Shown here in pieces: positions 40,061 to 49,206 of a stretch of DNA of 64,000 nt. The first letter of the stretch is position 1. Every line of letters begins with the position of its first letter. Position numbers and translations under genes: made by a program. A model generated the notes under the pieces. It saw nothing but the letters and a program-made list of their open reading frames with translations, did no database searches and was not told the DNA's origin. This stretch comes from Actinomycetes bacterium (lineage in GTDB: Bacteria; Actinomycetota; Acidimicrobiia; Acidimicrobiales; Acidimicrobilacustridaceae): assembly GCA_029782145.1 (NCBI GenBank), contig JAKOVH010000013.1, forward strand, positions 248,001-312,000. The letters are read 5' to 3'.

Positions 40061-40816
40061 ATGGCCATCACCGCCGACCACGACCTCGAGCTCCCCGAGA
40101 CGGCGCGCGACCGCTCGCACGTGCTGGTCACCTGGGGCCTGCCGGTGGCGCAGCTCGAGCGGCGGCTCGCCCAGCTCGGGCTGACCGACGCCGGCGTGCG
40201 CGCCGAGGTGCTCGGCGACGACGGTCGGGCGGTGCGGGTGCGCGTCAGCGCGGCGGACCGCGGCCGGCTCGACTGGGGCGTCGCCCTCACCCGGGCCCGC
40301 CTCGGTGACCTGGTCGTGGGGGACGACGGCTCGACGCTGGAGGGCGAGGTGATCGCCCTGCTGCGCCGCCAGGGCTTGACGGTCGGTACGGCCGAGTCGC
40401 TCACCTCCGGCCTGTTGGCCTCGCGCCTGAGCGAGCCGCCCGGTGCCAGCGACGCGTTCGCCGGGGGAGTGGTCTCCTACGCGTCGGCCGTGAAGTTCGA
40501 GGTGCTCGACGTGCGGGAGGGGCCGGTCGTGACCGCCGAGGCGGCGCGGCAGATGGCCGAGGGGGTGGCCCTGGTGCTCGACGTCGAGAGCGCGGTGTCG
40601 CTCACCGGCGTGGCCGGCCCCGCCGAGATGGAGGGCCAGCCGGTGGGCACGGTGTTCGTCGGCTCGTGGCTCGACGGTGAGGCCGACCACGTGGAGCTGT
40701 CGCTGTCGGGCGACCGCGACGCCATCCGCACCGCCTCGGCCAGCCACGCCCTCGACCACCTCCGCCGCCGCCTGCTCGACCGCGAGCGCCGGCTCGCCTC
40801 GCGCCGCCCCGGCTAG
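40061..40816 (+). CDS. CinA-like protein lacking the MoCF domain (nicotinamide-nucleotide amidase domain)
   Basis: 251 residues. The C-terminal two thirds are the CinA C-terminal domain (PncC, nicotinamide mononucleotide deamidase): VGTAESLTSGLLASRLSE near residue 110, with VVSYASAVKFEVLDV and SLTGVAGPAEMEGQPVGTVF. The first 100 residues (VLVTWGLPVAQLERRLAQLG, VRVRVSAADRG, LGDLVVGDDGSTLEGEV) look like the KH-type middle part of full CinA. The N-terminal MoCF-like domain of about 170 residues is therefore missing; the start ATG follows an AGGGGAA site. Function: recycling of NMN from NAD turnover, probable. Full CinA proteins have about 410 residues. Confidence 0.75.
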   Translation: MAITADHDLELPETARDRSHVLVTWGLPVAQLERRLAQLGLTDAGVRAEVLGDDGRAVRVRVSAADRGRLDWGVALTRARLGDLVVGDDGSTLEGEVIALLRRQGLTVGTAESLTSGLLASRLSEPPGASDAFAGGVVSYASAVKFEVLDVREGPVVTAEAARQMAEGVALVLDVESAVSLTGVAGPAEMEGQPVGTVFVGSWLDGEADHVELSLSGDRDAIRTASASHALDHLRRRLLDRERRLASRRPG

Positions 40817-40941
40817 GCGCGGGCCCCGGCTCGGCGCCGCCCCGGCGCCAGCCGTGCCCTGGTCCTGCCCGGGGCGGCCGGCGGGAAGGAACCACACCGC
40901 ACACCCATCCCCACACGACCGACGACCCGGAGGAGACCGAC

Positions 40942-41505
40942 ATGACGGGACGACTCGACGGCAGGCGCATCGCCTTCCTCACCGCCAACGAAGGGGTCGA
41001 GCAGGTCGAGCTGACGGCGCCGTGGGACGCCGTGCGCGAGGAGGGCGCCCAGCCCGTCCTCCTGGCGCCGGAGGCGGGGCCGGTCCAGGCCTTCAACCAC
41101 CTCGACAAGGGCGACGTGTTCACCGCCGAGCGGGCGGTCGAGGAGGCCGACCCGGCGGACTTCGACGCGCTCGTCCTCCCCGGCGGGGTCGCCAACCCCG
41201 ACCAGCTGCGCCTGCAGCCCAAGGCGGTGCACTTCGTGCGCCAGTTCGTGGAGAGCGGCCGGACGGTCGCGGTGATCTGCCACGGTCCATGGACGCTGAT
41301 CGACGCCGGCGTGGTCGACGGCCGCCACCTCACCTCGTGGCCGAGCGTGCGCACCGACCTCGTGCACGCCGGCGCCCGGTGGAGCGACGAGCCGCTGGTC
41401 GTCGACGGGAACCTCATCTCCAGCCGCAAGCCCGCCGACCTGCCGGGGTTCTGCGACGCACTGGTGGAAGCCGTCGCCACGGCAGGGCAGACTGCAGGTC
41501 TCTGA
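40942..41505 (+). CDS. DJ-1/PfpI family protein (class I glutamine amidotransferase-like)
   Basis: 187 residues. RIAFLTANEGVEQVELTAPW at the start, the acid loop DALVLPGGVANPDQLRL, and VAVICHGPWTLIDAG with the nucleophilic cysteine and following His, which together are the PfpI/YhbO pattern. Family members act as stress proteins, glyoxalase-like enzymes or proteases. TSWPSVRTDLVHAGARWSD continues as in PfpI. ATG with GGAGGAGACC before it. The gene is followed by a hydrolase after 15 bases. No clear partner. Confidence 0.9.
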   Translation: MTGRLDGRRIAFLTANEGVEQVELTAPWDAVREEGAQPVLLAPEAGPVQAFNHLDKGDVFTAERAVEEADPADFDALVLPGGVANPDQLRLQPKAVHFVRQFVESGRTVAVICHGPWTLIDAGVVDGRHLTSWPSVRTDLVHAGARWSDEPLVVDGNLISSRKPADLPGFCDALVEAVATAGQTAGL

Positions 41506-41520
41506 CGACCGGGAGGGGAG

Positions 41521-42468
41521 GTGCGCACCCCGATGGCCTCGACCCTCGAGCCCGAGCTGGACCTCGGCCCCGCGGGCGTCCCCGGCGTCGACGCCGGTGT
41601 CCCCGGCGTGGCCGCCGGCGAGCCGGGTTCGCTCGCGGTCTACGCCATGGGCTCGGGCCGACCGGTGGTGTTCCTCCACGGGCAGCCGGGCGGCGCCGAG
41701 GTCTGGCAGCCGGTGCAGGAGCTGCTCGCCGGGCGAGGCCTGCGCACCCTCGCCCTCGACCGCCCGGGCTACGGCAACACGTCGCTCGAGGCGGGCGGCT
41801 TCCGCCACAACGCCGAGGTGGTCACCGGCGTGCTGGCCCGGTTGGGCGCACCGGCGGTGGTCGTCGCCCACAGCTGGGCGAGCGGGCCGGCGCTGCTGGT
41901 GGCCCGGCGCAGCCCCGAGCTGGTGTCGGGCCTGGTGCTGTGCGCCCCGGTGGGCGACCCCCGCTCGGTCACCGTGCTCGACCGTGCGCTGGCCCACGGG
42001 CCGGTGGGGCGGTTCGTGCTGCGCGCCGCGCTGGCCGCCGGCGGGTGGTTGGTGCACCGTCCCGGCGGCGAGCACCTGCTGCCCATCGCGGGGTTGGGCC
42101 ACCTGCAACCGGCCGCGGCCCGCTCGGCCACCCTGCCGGCGCTCGCCCGCCGGGCGCGCAAGGCGGCCGCCATCGAGCAGATGGCCCTCGTCGAGGAGCT
42201 CGTCGAGGTCCGCCGAGCCGCTCGCCGGGTGCGGGTGCCGACGGTGGTGCTCGGTGGTCGGCACGACGGCATCGTGCGGCCGGCGGCCGTGCAGGGCCTG
42301 GCGCAGTGGATCCCTGGTGCCCGACTCGAGATGGTCGAGGGCGGCCACCTGCTGCCCGTCGAGCACGCCGACGCGGTGGCGCACGCCGTGGTCGAGCTCA
42401 CGGGCGCCCGGCCGCACGTCGGCGCCGGCCCCGACCTCGAGGGCGTCATCGACCTGCGGGCGCGCTGA
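41521..42468 (+). CDS. Alpha/beta hydrolase
   Basis: 315 residues. GSGRPVVFLHGQPGGAEVW (oxyanion loop) near residue 50, VVAHSWASGPALLVARR with the nucleophile Ser in an unusual AHSWAS elbow (family GHSxG), VLGGRHDGIVRPA with the acid Asp, and MVEGGHLLPVEHADAV with the catalytic His. The order is that of haloalkane dehalogenase and epoxide hydrolase-like enzymes, but the substrate is not given. An N-terminal 35-residue extension repeats GVPGV. GTG start after GGGAGGG. It is downstream of the DJ-1-like gene. Confidence 0.85.
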   Translation: MRTPMASTLEPELDLGPAGVPGVDAGVPGVAAGEPGSLAVYAMGSGRPVVFLHGQPGGAEVWQPVQELLAGRGLRTLALDRPGYGNTSLEAGGFRHNAEVVTGVLARLGAPAVVVAHSWASGPALLVARRSPELVSGLVLCAPVGDPRSVTVLDRALAHGPVGRFVLRAALAAGGWLVHRPGGEHLLPIAGLGHLQPAAARSATLPALARRARKAAAIEQMALVEELVEVRRAARRVRVPTVVLGGRHDGIVRPAAVQGLAQWIPGARLEMVEGGHLLPVEHADAVAHAVVELTGARPHVGAGPDLEGVIDLRAR

Positions 42469-42542
42469 CGCGCCGCCCGGACCACGGGGTCCGACCGGCG
42501 CGTGAGGCGACGCGAGGCAGCCTGGTGCGGGGCGAGCCCGCG

Positions 42543-42722
42543 CTACCGGCCGGCGAGGGCCCGCTCGAGCTCGGTCTTGGACATCTTCGAGCGGCCGGGG
42601 ATGTTGCGGCGCTTGGCCTCGTCGTAGAGGTCGTCGTAGGTGCGCCCGTCGTCGGAGCCGTTGGCGCGCGAACCGTTCTGGCCGTTCAGGCGCCGCTCGT
42701 TGCTGCCGGAGCCTCGGGACAT
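42543..42722 (-). CDS. Small Rho-N/SAP-like protein of 59 residues
   Basis: Translated from 42722: a hydrophilic Asn/Gly/Ser/Arg-rich start, then YDDLYDEAKRRNIPGRSKM and SKTELERALAGR, the helix-extended-helix of Rho N-terminal or SAP-like nucleic-acid-binding domains. GAGGAGGGGAC before the ATG is a very good Shine-Dalgarno. It overlaps the 3' end of the phosphatase gene by 37 bases, in the same direction, so it may be co-expressed. Similar short proteins occur beside stress genes in actinomycetes; its role is unknown. Confidence 0.7.
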   Translation of the reverse strand: MSRGSGSNERRLNGQNGSRANGSDDGRTYDDLYDEAKRRNIPGRSKMSKTELERALAGR

Positions 42723-45682
42723 GTCCCCTCCTCGTCGTCGTCTCGGACTGTGTCGTCCCTACCCGTCTCGTCGCGTGACGAGACATGCCGCCGCGGCGGG
42801 GCCGGTCGACGCCGCAGCACGAGCTGGCACACGTCGTCCTGGCGGACCTCGCCGGCGAAGAGCGCGGCGGCCAGCTCGTGGCACACCGAGCTCAACGGCC
42901 GATGCCCCGCGTGGTGGTCGCCACCCGTGCCGGCGTCGGTGGCGCCCGAGGCGGCAGCGGCTCCCACGGTGAGCGACCACAGGGTGTCGGCCAGGCGTTC
43001 GAGGCCCCGGTCGATGTGCTCGCCTCGGCGTTCGACCAGCCCGTCGGTGAACGCCAGGAGCCCCTCGCCGGCGGCGAGCACGAAGGTGTCCTCGGCGTAC
43101 GTCGCGTCGGGCACCACGCCGAGCAGCGGACCACCGGCGGCCTGCTCGTCGAGGACGGTGACCGAGTCGGGGCCGAACCGCAGCATCGGGGGGTGCCCGG
43201 CGTGGCTCCAGCGCACCTCGCCGGTGGCCGTGTCGAGCACGGCCACGACGGCGGTGGCGAAGCTGCCGGTGCCGAGGCGCTCGAGCAGCCGGTTGAGCGC
43301 GGCGAGCGACTCGCCGGGGCCGGCGCCGTCGACCACGTAGGCCCGCAGCGCGTTGCGGAGCTGCACCATGATCGTCGCCGCGTCGAGCCCGTGGCCCGAC
43401 ACGTCGCCGACGACGCAGAGCAGGTGGCGGTCGTCGAGCAGCAGCACGTCGTACCAGTCGCCGCCCACGTCCTGCTCGACGCCGGCCGGGTCGTACGTGG
43501 CGGCCAGCTCGAAGCCGGGCACCGCGGGAAGCTGACCCGGGATGGCGGCCCGCTGCAACGCCTCGATGGTGCGGTGCTCCTGCTGGCGGCGGACCTCGGC
43601 CTGCAGCAGCTCGTCGCGCGCCCGGCGCAGGGCCCGCTCGGCCTGCCGTTGCTCGGTGACGTCCTGGCTGGTGCCGCGGATGGTGCGGGTCCGCCCGTCG
43701 GGCCCGACGACGACCTCGCCGGACACCGCCACGTCGCGCTGGGCGCCGTCGGGCAGCAGGAGGCGGTGCTCGAAGGCGAAGCCGCGCTCGGCGGTCGGCG
43801 GGGTGCTGGCCAGCTGCTCGTACTGGGCGAGCACCCGGGGCAGGTCGTCGGGGTGGATGTGGCCGGTGCCCGTGGCCAGCGGCGGGTTGGGGCCGCCGAC
43901 GGGCAGCCCGTAGAGGCGGTACATCTCCCGGGACCAGGTGAGCTCGTTGGTGCGCACGTCCCACTCCCAGCTGCCGGTGCGGGCGATGCGCTGGGCCTCC
44001 TCCAGCCGCTCGGCCAGCGCGGCGGTGGCCCGGACGGCCTCGGCCTCCCGGACGGCCGCCTCCAGCCGTGACCGCTCGGTGAGGTCGATGAGGGTGACGC
44101 CGAGCCCGGCGACCTCCCCCGAGTGGTCCCGCACCGGGTAGAAGTTGATGAGCCAGTCCCGGTCGGTCGGTGCGCCGAAGGCGCTGGCGCCGCGCAGCTC
44201 GAGGCCGAGCACCGGCTCGCCGCTGGCGATCACGCCCCGCATGAGCGCCTCCGCCGCTCCGGCCAGGCCGGGCACCGTGTCGGCCGCCGGGCGACCGACG
44301 AGGTCCTCCACCCGGCCCCCGCTGAGCTCGGCGATGGTGGCGTTGAGCACCCGGAAGCGCAGGTCGCGGTCGACGAAGGCGAAGCCGATCGGTGCGTCGC
44401 GTAGGAGCGTGTCGAGCAGCGCCGCCGACTCGGCGGCGGCGTGCTGGGCTTGGCGCACGTCGTGGACGTCCTCCACGGTGCCGACCCACTCGCGGCCCGT
44501 GGCGCCCGGCGTCGGTTCGGTCGCCTCGCGGTCGGCCTCGTCGGTGGCCGCCCCGGGCGCCTCGTCGGCGGCCGTGCCGTCGTCGACGGGCACGCCGCGC
44601 AGCACCACCCAGCGGTGGTCGTCGCTCGGGCCGTGCCACAGCCGGGCGGTGACCTCGAACGCACGGCCCTGGGCCATGCCGTGGCGCCATCCTTCGCCCA
44701 CGGCCCGCCGGTCGTCGGGGTGGAAGCTCTCGAGCCAGCCCGGGCCGAGGCCGTCGAGGCGGGGCCGACCGGTGAAGTCCTCCCAGCCGTGGACGCTGCT
44801 GACGCGAGTGCGTCCCTTGGCGTCGAGGTGCCACACGATCGCCCCGGTGGCCTCGACCAGGGAGCGGTAGCGCTGCTCGCTGCCGCGGAGGCGCTCCTCG
44901 GCCTCCCGGCGGGCGGCGAGGTCGGCGACGAAGCACACCCAGCGCAGCGGCCGGCGCTCGAGCAGCGCGCCGGCGACCAGCACCGGCACCCGGTGCCCGT
45001 CGGCGTGGAGCAGCTCGAGGTGGCCCGGGCGGGTGGAGCCGTCGCGCAGCAGCTCCCGGAAGGCGGCCTGGTCGTCGGCGCCCTCCTGGGGCGGCACCAG
45101 GTCGCGCCAGCGCAGCTCCCCCCGCTCGAGCTGCTCGCGGCTGGCGCCGACCATGCCGAGGAAGGCGTCGTTGGCCTCCCGCACGGCGTGCTCGTCGCCG
45201 CTGATGACCCCGACGCCGCCGAGCTGGGCCAGTCGGTCGAGGTGGCTGCGGCTGCGCACGAGGTCGTCGTGGGCCCGCTGCGCCCGGGCGCGGGCCGCCT
45301 CGGTGGAGGCGGTGAGCGCGGCGGCGCCGGCTGCCACCACCAGGAAGGCGACCAGGCCCGACAGCCCCCGCCCGTCGAGGGCGTGGTCGCCGTCGGTGAG
45401 CAGCCAGGTGACCAGCAGCGCGGTGCACGAGGCGATGGACGCGAGGGCCGGCCCCAGGCCTCCCAGCCACGCGGCCACGGCGACGAAGGCCAGCAGCCAG
45501 GCGCCGCTCACCATCTCGACGGGGCGGTCGGTGACGAGCAGCGCCAGGCCCAGCAGCACGGGGCCCAGCACGGCGACCGCGTAGCCCACGGCGCGCCGGC
45601 GGCGGCGGTCGTCGAGGAACCGTCGCGCCACCGTCGCCGCAGGCGCACCCGGCGGGACCGGGTGACGCCGCTCGAGCTGCAC
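42686..45682 (-). CDS. Membrane PAS-domain sensor with SpoIIE/PP2C phosphatase
   Basis: 998 residues. Residues 30-130 contain about four membrane segments (AVGYAVAVLGPVLLGLALLV and others). Several PAS/PAC domains follow (RYRSLVEATGAIVWHL, DAPIGFAFVDRDLRFRVLNA, and PAC stretches such as TRTIRGTSQDVTEQRQ). The C-terminal 230 residues are a PP2C phosphatase of SpoIIE type: VGGDWYDVLLLDDRHLLCVV with metal-binding Asp, VGDVSGHGLDAATIMVQL, WSHAGHPPMLRFG and LLAFTDGLVERR. It probably dephosphorylates an STAS anti-anti-sigma factor in response to a signal; the STAS gene at 52507 is a candidate target. Start GTG at 45682. Confidence 0.9.
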   Translation of the reverse strand: MQLERRHPVPPGAPAATVARRFLDDRRRRRAVGYAVAVLGPVLLGLALLVTDRPVEMVSGAWLLAFVAVAAWLGGLGPALASIASCTALLVTWLLTDGDHALDGRGLSGLVAFLVVAAGAAALTASTEAARARAQRAHDDLVRSRSHLDRLAQLGGVGVISGDEHAVREANDAFLGMVGASREQLERGELRWRDLVPPQEGADDQAAFRELLRDGSTRPGHLELLHADGHRVPVLVAGALLERRPLRWVCFVADLAARREAEERLRGSEQRYRSLVEATGAIVWHLDAKGRTRVSSVHGWEDFTGRPRLDGLGPGWLESFHPDDRRAVGEGWRHGMAQGRAFEVTARLWHGPSDDHRWVVLRGVPVDDGTAADEAPGAATDEADREATEPTPGATGREWVGTVEDVHDVRQAQHAAAESAALLDTLLRDAPIGFAFVDRDLRFRVLNATIAELSGGRVEDLVGRPAADTVPGLAGAAEALMRGVIASGEPVLGLELRGASAFGAPTDRDWLINFYPVRDHSGEVAGLGVTLIDLTERSRLEAAVREAEAVRATAALAERLEEAQRIARTGSWEWDVRTNELTWSREMYRLYGLPVGGPNPPLATGTGHIHPDDLPRVLAQYEQLASTPPTAERGFAFEHRLLLPDGAQRDVAVSGEVVVGPDGRTRTIRGTSQDVTEQRQAERALRRARDELLQAEVRRQQEHRTIEALQRAAIPGQLPAVPGFELAATYDPAGVEQDVGGDWYDVLLLDDRHLLCVVGDVSGHGLDAATIMVQLRNALRAYVVDGAGPGESLAALNRLLERLGTGSFATAVVAVLDTATGEVRWSHAGHPPMLRFGPDSVTVLDEQAAGGPLLGVVPDATYAEDTFVLAAGEGLLAFTDGLVERRGEHIDRGLERLADTLWSLTVGAAAASGATDAGTGGDHHAGHRPLSSVCHELAAALFAGEVRQDDVCQLVLRRRPAPPRRHVSSRDETGRDDTVRDDDEEGTCPEAPAATSGA

Positions 45683-45791
45683 CTTGAGCTCCCCTCCCTC
45701 GGCGCGCGGCCGAACGCGGGCCTCGCGGGAGTCTAGGAGCCCAGCCGTTCGGATGCGGCTGGATGGGGCCGCTTGTGGCGTGAGGGTCTGG

Positions 45792-46376
45792 TCAGAGCGA
45801 GCCGCGGGGCCGATCGCGCTTCGCCAGGCGCCGGGCCCGCTCGGCGACCTCGAGCTCGGCTTCGCCCATCAGCTGCTCGGCCCGCTGGCGCACGGCCGGG
45901 TCGTCGCTGACCACGGCCACGGTCACGTCGGTGGAGGTGTCGCGCGTCGCCCCTTCGAGCTCGGGCTCACGGCCGCCCCCGAAGACGAACCCGGCGGCGG
46001 CGCCGGCCATGGCGCCCACCAGTGCCCACAGCCCCAGGCGGGCGCCGAGGGGCAGGTCGAACATGGGGATCAGGCCGATGAGCAGGCCGATGACGAGCCC
46101 GAACGCGCCGAAGCCGACGGCTCCTGCGATCGCGCCTCGCGCCTGGGGGCCCGAGATGGGGGCGGTGGACAGGGGTGGTCCCTGCACGACCTCGTCGGTG
46201 TCTCGCTGCTGGGCGCGAGCGAGCGCGTCGCGCCGGTCCTGCGGATCGCCGATGCGGACCGTGGCGTCGTCCCCGGCGCTGCGCTCGACCTCGGCGGCGA
46301 CTCGCTCGGCCAGGTCGGGCGGGAGGCGGTCGACGACCTTGTGCGCCGGTTCGGGACCAGGAGCGGGTGCGTTCAT
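45792..46376 (-). CDS. Membrane protein of unknown function, possibly stress-related
   Basis: 194 residues. A hydrophilic N-terminal half (residues 1-80) rich in Asp, Glu, Arg and Pro leads to two membrane segments separated by a short turn (GFGAFGLVIGLLIGLIPMF near 90 and LGLWALVGAMAGAAAGFVF near 112), giving a glycine-zipper-like hairpin, and then an acidic-basic tail (TVAVVSDDPAVRQRAEQLM). I do not recognise the family; the layout is like general stress proteins with a two-helix glycine zipper. ATG at 46376, with GAGGAGGACC before it. Confidence 0.6.
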   Translation of the reverse strand: MNAPAPGPEPAHKVVDRLPPDLAERVAAEVERSAGDDATVRIGDPQDRRDALARAQQRDTDEVVQGPPLSTAPISGPQARGAIAGAVGFGAFGLVIGLLIGLIPMFDLPLGARLGLWALVGAMAGAAAGFVFGGGREPELEGATRDTSTDVTVAVVSDDPAVRQRAEQLMGEAELEVAERARRLAKRDRPRGSL

Positions 46377-46540
46377 AGAGGTCCTCCTCCACGGGGGTGG
46401 CGGCGGGGAGCTCCGCCGGTGACGGGTGCCTACCCCGGCCGCGGCGGGGTGATGCAGCGCTGGCCCGCGCCCGGCAGTTCTGCGCGACATGGGGACGGGA
46501 AGGTGTCCGAGGACGCCATCCGGCGCCTGGAGGAGCCCGC

Positions 46541-47503
46541 ATGCCGCTGCCGAGCGTCGGGGTGGTCGTCGTGACCCGTGATCGTGAGGACGAGCTCTCC
46601 GTCGCCCTGGAGCGGCTGACCGCGCTGCCGGACGCCCCGCCGGTCGTGGTGGTCGACAACGGCTCGCGTGACGGCACCGTCGCCATGGTGCGACACCGGT
46701 TCCCGAGGGTCGGCGTCGTGCCGGCCGGCCGCAACCTCGGCGCGGCCGGTCGCACGATCGGCGTGCGGCTGCTGCGCACCGAGGTGGTCGCCTTCGCCGA
46801 CGACGACTCCTGGTGGGCCCCCGACGCGCTCCCCACGGCGGCCGCCGCCTTCGCCGCCGATCCCGCGCTGGCGGTGGTGGCGGGCCGTGTGCTGGTGGGT
46901 CCGGAGCAGCGCACCGACCCGGTGTGCGAGGCCATGGCGGCCAGCCCGGTGGTCGGTCCCGCGTCCGCGTGGTGCGCCACGACCGATGCGGCGAGGGCGC
47001 TGGCGCCGGTCGCGGTCGAGAGCGCCGGGCCGCTGGTCCTGGGCTTCGTGGCCTGCGGAGCTGTCGTGCGCCGCGAGGCGTACCTCCAGGTGGGCGGCTT
47101 CCATCCGCGCTACGGCGTCGGCGGCGAGGAGGAGCTGTTGGCCCTCGACCTGGCGGCCGCGGGGTGGACGTGCCGCTACGTCGACACCGTTCTCGCACAC
47201 CACCACCCGTCGCCGGCGCGCGACCCGGCGCGGCGGCGCTCGGTGACCACCCGCAACGAGCTCTGGACGGCGATGCTGCGCCGACCCCGGTCGTCGGTGG
47301 TCTCGTTGTCGACCCGGCGGGTCGTCGACGGACGTCGCGACCCAGCGGTCCGACGCGGCGTCGTCGCCGCGATGGGCGGCCTGGGCTGGGTCCTGCGCGA
47401 GCGAAGGGTCGTGGCACCCGCCCTCGAGGCCGAACTGGTGCGGATGGCGCGAGGCACGGCGGTCCCTGCGGCTGCCTTCGACGCCGTGGCCGTGGCACGG
47501 TGA
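46541..47503 (+). CDS. Glycosyltransferase family 2
   Basis: 320 residues. VGVVVVTRDREDELSVALERL near the N-terminus, VVVVDNGSRDGTVAMV with the nucleotide-binding DNGS, FADDDSWWAPDAL as the metal DxD region, and GFVACGAVVRREAYLQVGGF with the acceptor loop. These mark a soluble GT2 transferase. The C-terminal 80 residues are variable. ATG at 46541 after TGGAGGAGC. Its stop overlaps the GTG of the following oxidoreductase gene, so the two are coupled. Confidence 0.88.
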   Translation: MPLPSVGVVVVTRDREDELSVALERLTALPDAPPVVVVDNGSRDGTVAMVRHRFPRVGVVPAGRNLGAAGRTIGVRLLRTEVVAFADDDSWWAPDALPTAAAAFAADPALAVVAGRVLVGPEQRTDPVCEAMAASPVVGPASAWCATTDAARALAPVAVESAGPLVLGFVACGAVVRREAYLQVGGFHPRYGVGGEEELLALDLAAAGWTCRYVDTVLAHHHPSPARDPARRRSVTTRNELWTAMLRRPRSSVVSLSTRRVVDGRRDPAVRRGVVAAMGGLGWVLRERRVVAPALEAELVRMARGTAVPAAAFDAVAVAR

Positions 47504-49173
47504 CCGGTGTGGAGACCACCGACGTGTCGACGAGCCGGCGCACCGCCTTCCGCCCGGACGAGCCGCCGGCGGCGAGCGACGCGGTGGTGGTCGGCGCCGG
47601 CCCCAACGGGCTGGTGGCAGCCAACCTGCTGGCCGACGCCGGCTGGCACGTCACCGTGCTCGAGGCCGGCCCCGGGCCGGGAGGGGCGGTGCGCTCGGCC
47701 GAGGTGACCGCGCCGGGGTTCGTCAACGACCTGTTCAGCTCGTTCTACCCGCTGGCCGCCGCCTCACCGGTGATCGCCGGCCTGCACCTCGAGCACCACG
47801 GCCTGCGCTGGGTCCACGCCCCGGAGGTGCTGGCCAACCCGACCCCCGACGGCCCCACCGCCGTGCTGTCACGCGACCTCGAGCGCACGGCCGAGAGCCT
47901 CGACCGGTTCGCGCCCGGCGACGGCGACGCGTGGCGGGAGCTGTACGGGCGCTGGGAGCGCATCTCCGACGCCGCCACCGCCGCGCTGTTCACCCCGTTC
48001 CCGCCAGTGGTCCCCGCCGCCCGGCTCGCCGCCCGGCTGCGGCCCGCCGGTCTGCTCGAGCTCGCCCGCATGGCAGTCATGCCCGTGCGCCGCCTCGCCG
48101 AGGAGACGTTCCTCGGGGCGGGCGGCGGGCTGGTGCTGGCCGGGTCGGCCCTCCACGCCGACCTCACGCCGGAGACCGCGGGGAGCGCGGTGTACGGCTG
48201 GCTGCTGGCGTGTCTCGGCCAGCAGGTCGGCTTCCCGGTGCCCGAGGGGGGCGCCGGCCGGCTCACCGACGCGCTCGTCGCCCGGCTGCGCTCCCGTGGC
48301 GGCCGGGTGGTCACCGGATGCCCGGTGGTCGAGGTCGTCGTGCGCAGCGGCCGGGCGGTCGCCGTGCGCACCGCCGGTGGCGGCGAGGTCGCCGCCCGCC
48401 GCGCCGTGCTGGCCGACGTCGGTGCGCCCCAGCTCTACCTCTCCCTCCTGCCGCGCCGCGACGTGCCCGACCGGGTGCTGCGCGACATCCACCGCTTCCA
48501 GTACGACGCCGGCACGGTGAAGCTCGACTGGGCGCTTCGCGCGCCGATCCCGTGGTCCGATTCGGAGGTGCGCTCCGCTGGCACCGTGCACGTGGTCGAC
48601 TCGCTCGACCAGCTGTCGCGCTACGCCTACGAGCTGGCCACCTCTCAGGTGCCGTCGGAGCCGTTCGTGCTCCTCGGCCAGATGACGACCACCGACCCGA
48701 CCCGCTCGCCGGCCGGCACCGAGTCGGCGTGGGCCTACACCCACGTGCCGGCCCGCCCGCGGGGCGACGCCGGGGGCGAGGGGGTGGACGGGTCGTGGGA
48801 CGAGGCGGCCACCGTGCGCTTCGCCGAGCGGCTCGAGCGTCGCATCGAGCGGGTGGCGCCCGGCTTCTCCGAGCTGGTCCTGGCCCGCCACGTGGCCACG
48901 CCCGTCACCATGGAGCAGGCCGACGCCAACCTGGTGCACGGCGCCATCAACGGGGGCACCGCCCAGCTCCACCAGCAGCTGGTGTTCCGCCCCGTGAACG
49001 GGCTGGGCCGCCCCGAGACACCGGTGCGGGGCCTGTTCCTCGCCTCCGCCTCGGCCCACCCGGGCGGTGGGGTGCACGGCGCGCCGGGCGCCAACGCGGC
49101 TCGTGCGGCCATCTGGGCCGACCGCCGCCGCCGGCTGGCCACGGCCGTGCGCCCCGCTGGCCGCCGCCCCTGA
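47500..49173 (+). CDS. FAD-dependent oxidoreductase, phytoene desaturase/CrtI-like
   Basis: 557 residues. The dinucleotide fold is DAVVVGAGPNGLVAANLLADAG, followed by VTVLEAGPGPGGAVRSAEVT with the Glu that binds FAD, and a C-terminal FAD contact GLFLASASAHPGGGVHGAPG. The middle resembles carotenoid desaturases and related pyridine nucleotide-disulfide-like enzymes, but without CrtB or other carotenoid genes nearby. It may act on a long lipid. Start either the GTG at 47500, which overlaps the GT2 stop, or GTG at 47509. Confidence 0.8.
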   Translation: MTGVETTDVSTSRRTAFRPDEPPAASDAVVVGAGPNGLVAANLLADAGWHVTVLEAGPGPGGAVRSAEVTAPGFVNDLFSSFYPLAAASPVIAGLHLEHHGLRWVHAPEVLANPTPDGPTAVLSRDLERTAESLDRFAPGDGDAWRELYGRWERISDAATAALFTPFPPVVPAARLAARLRPAGLLELARMAVMPVRRLAEETFLGAGGGLVLAGSALHADLTPETAGSAVYGWLLACLGQQVGFPVPEGGAGRLTDALVARLRSRGGRVVTGCPVVEVVVRSGRAVAVRTAGGGEVAARRAVLADVGAPQLYLSLLPRRDVPDRVLRDIHRFQYDAGTVKLDWALRAPIPWSDSEVRSAGTVHVVDSLDQLSRYAYELATSQVPSEPFVLLGQMTTTDPTRSPAGTESAWAYTHVPARPRGDAGGEGVDGSWDEAATVRFAERLERRIERVAPGFSELVLARHVATPVTMEQADANLVHGAINGGTAQLHQQLVFRPVNGLGRPETPVRGLFLASASAHPGGGVHGAPGANAARAAIWADRRRRLATAVRPAGRRP

Positions 49174-49206
49174 CACCCGGGTCGGGGAGAGCGCCGGCGG
49201 GCGGGC

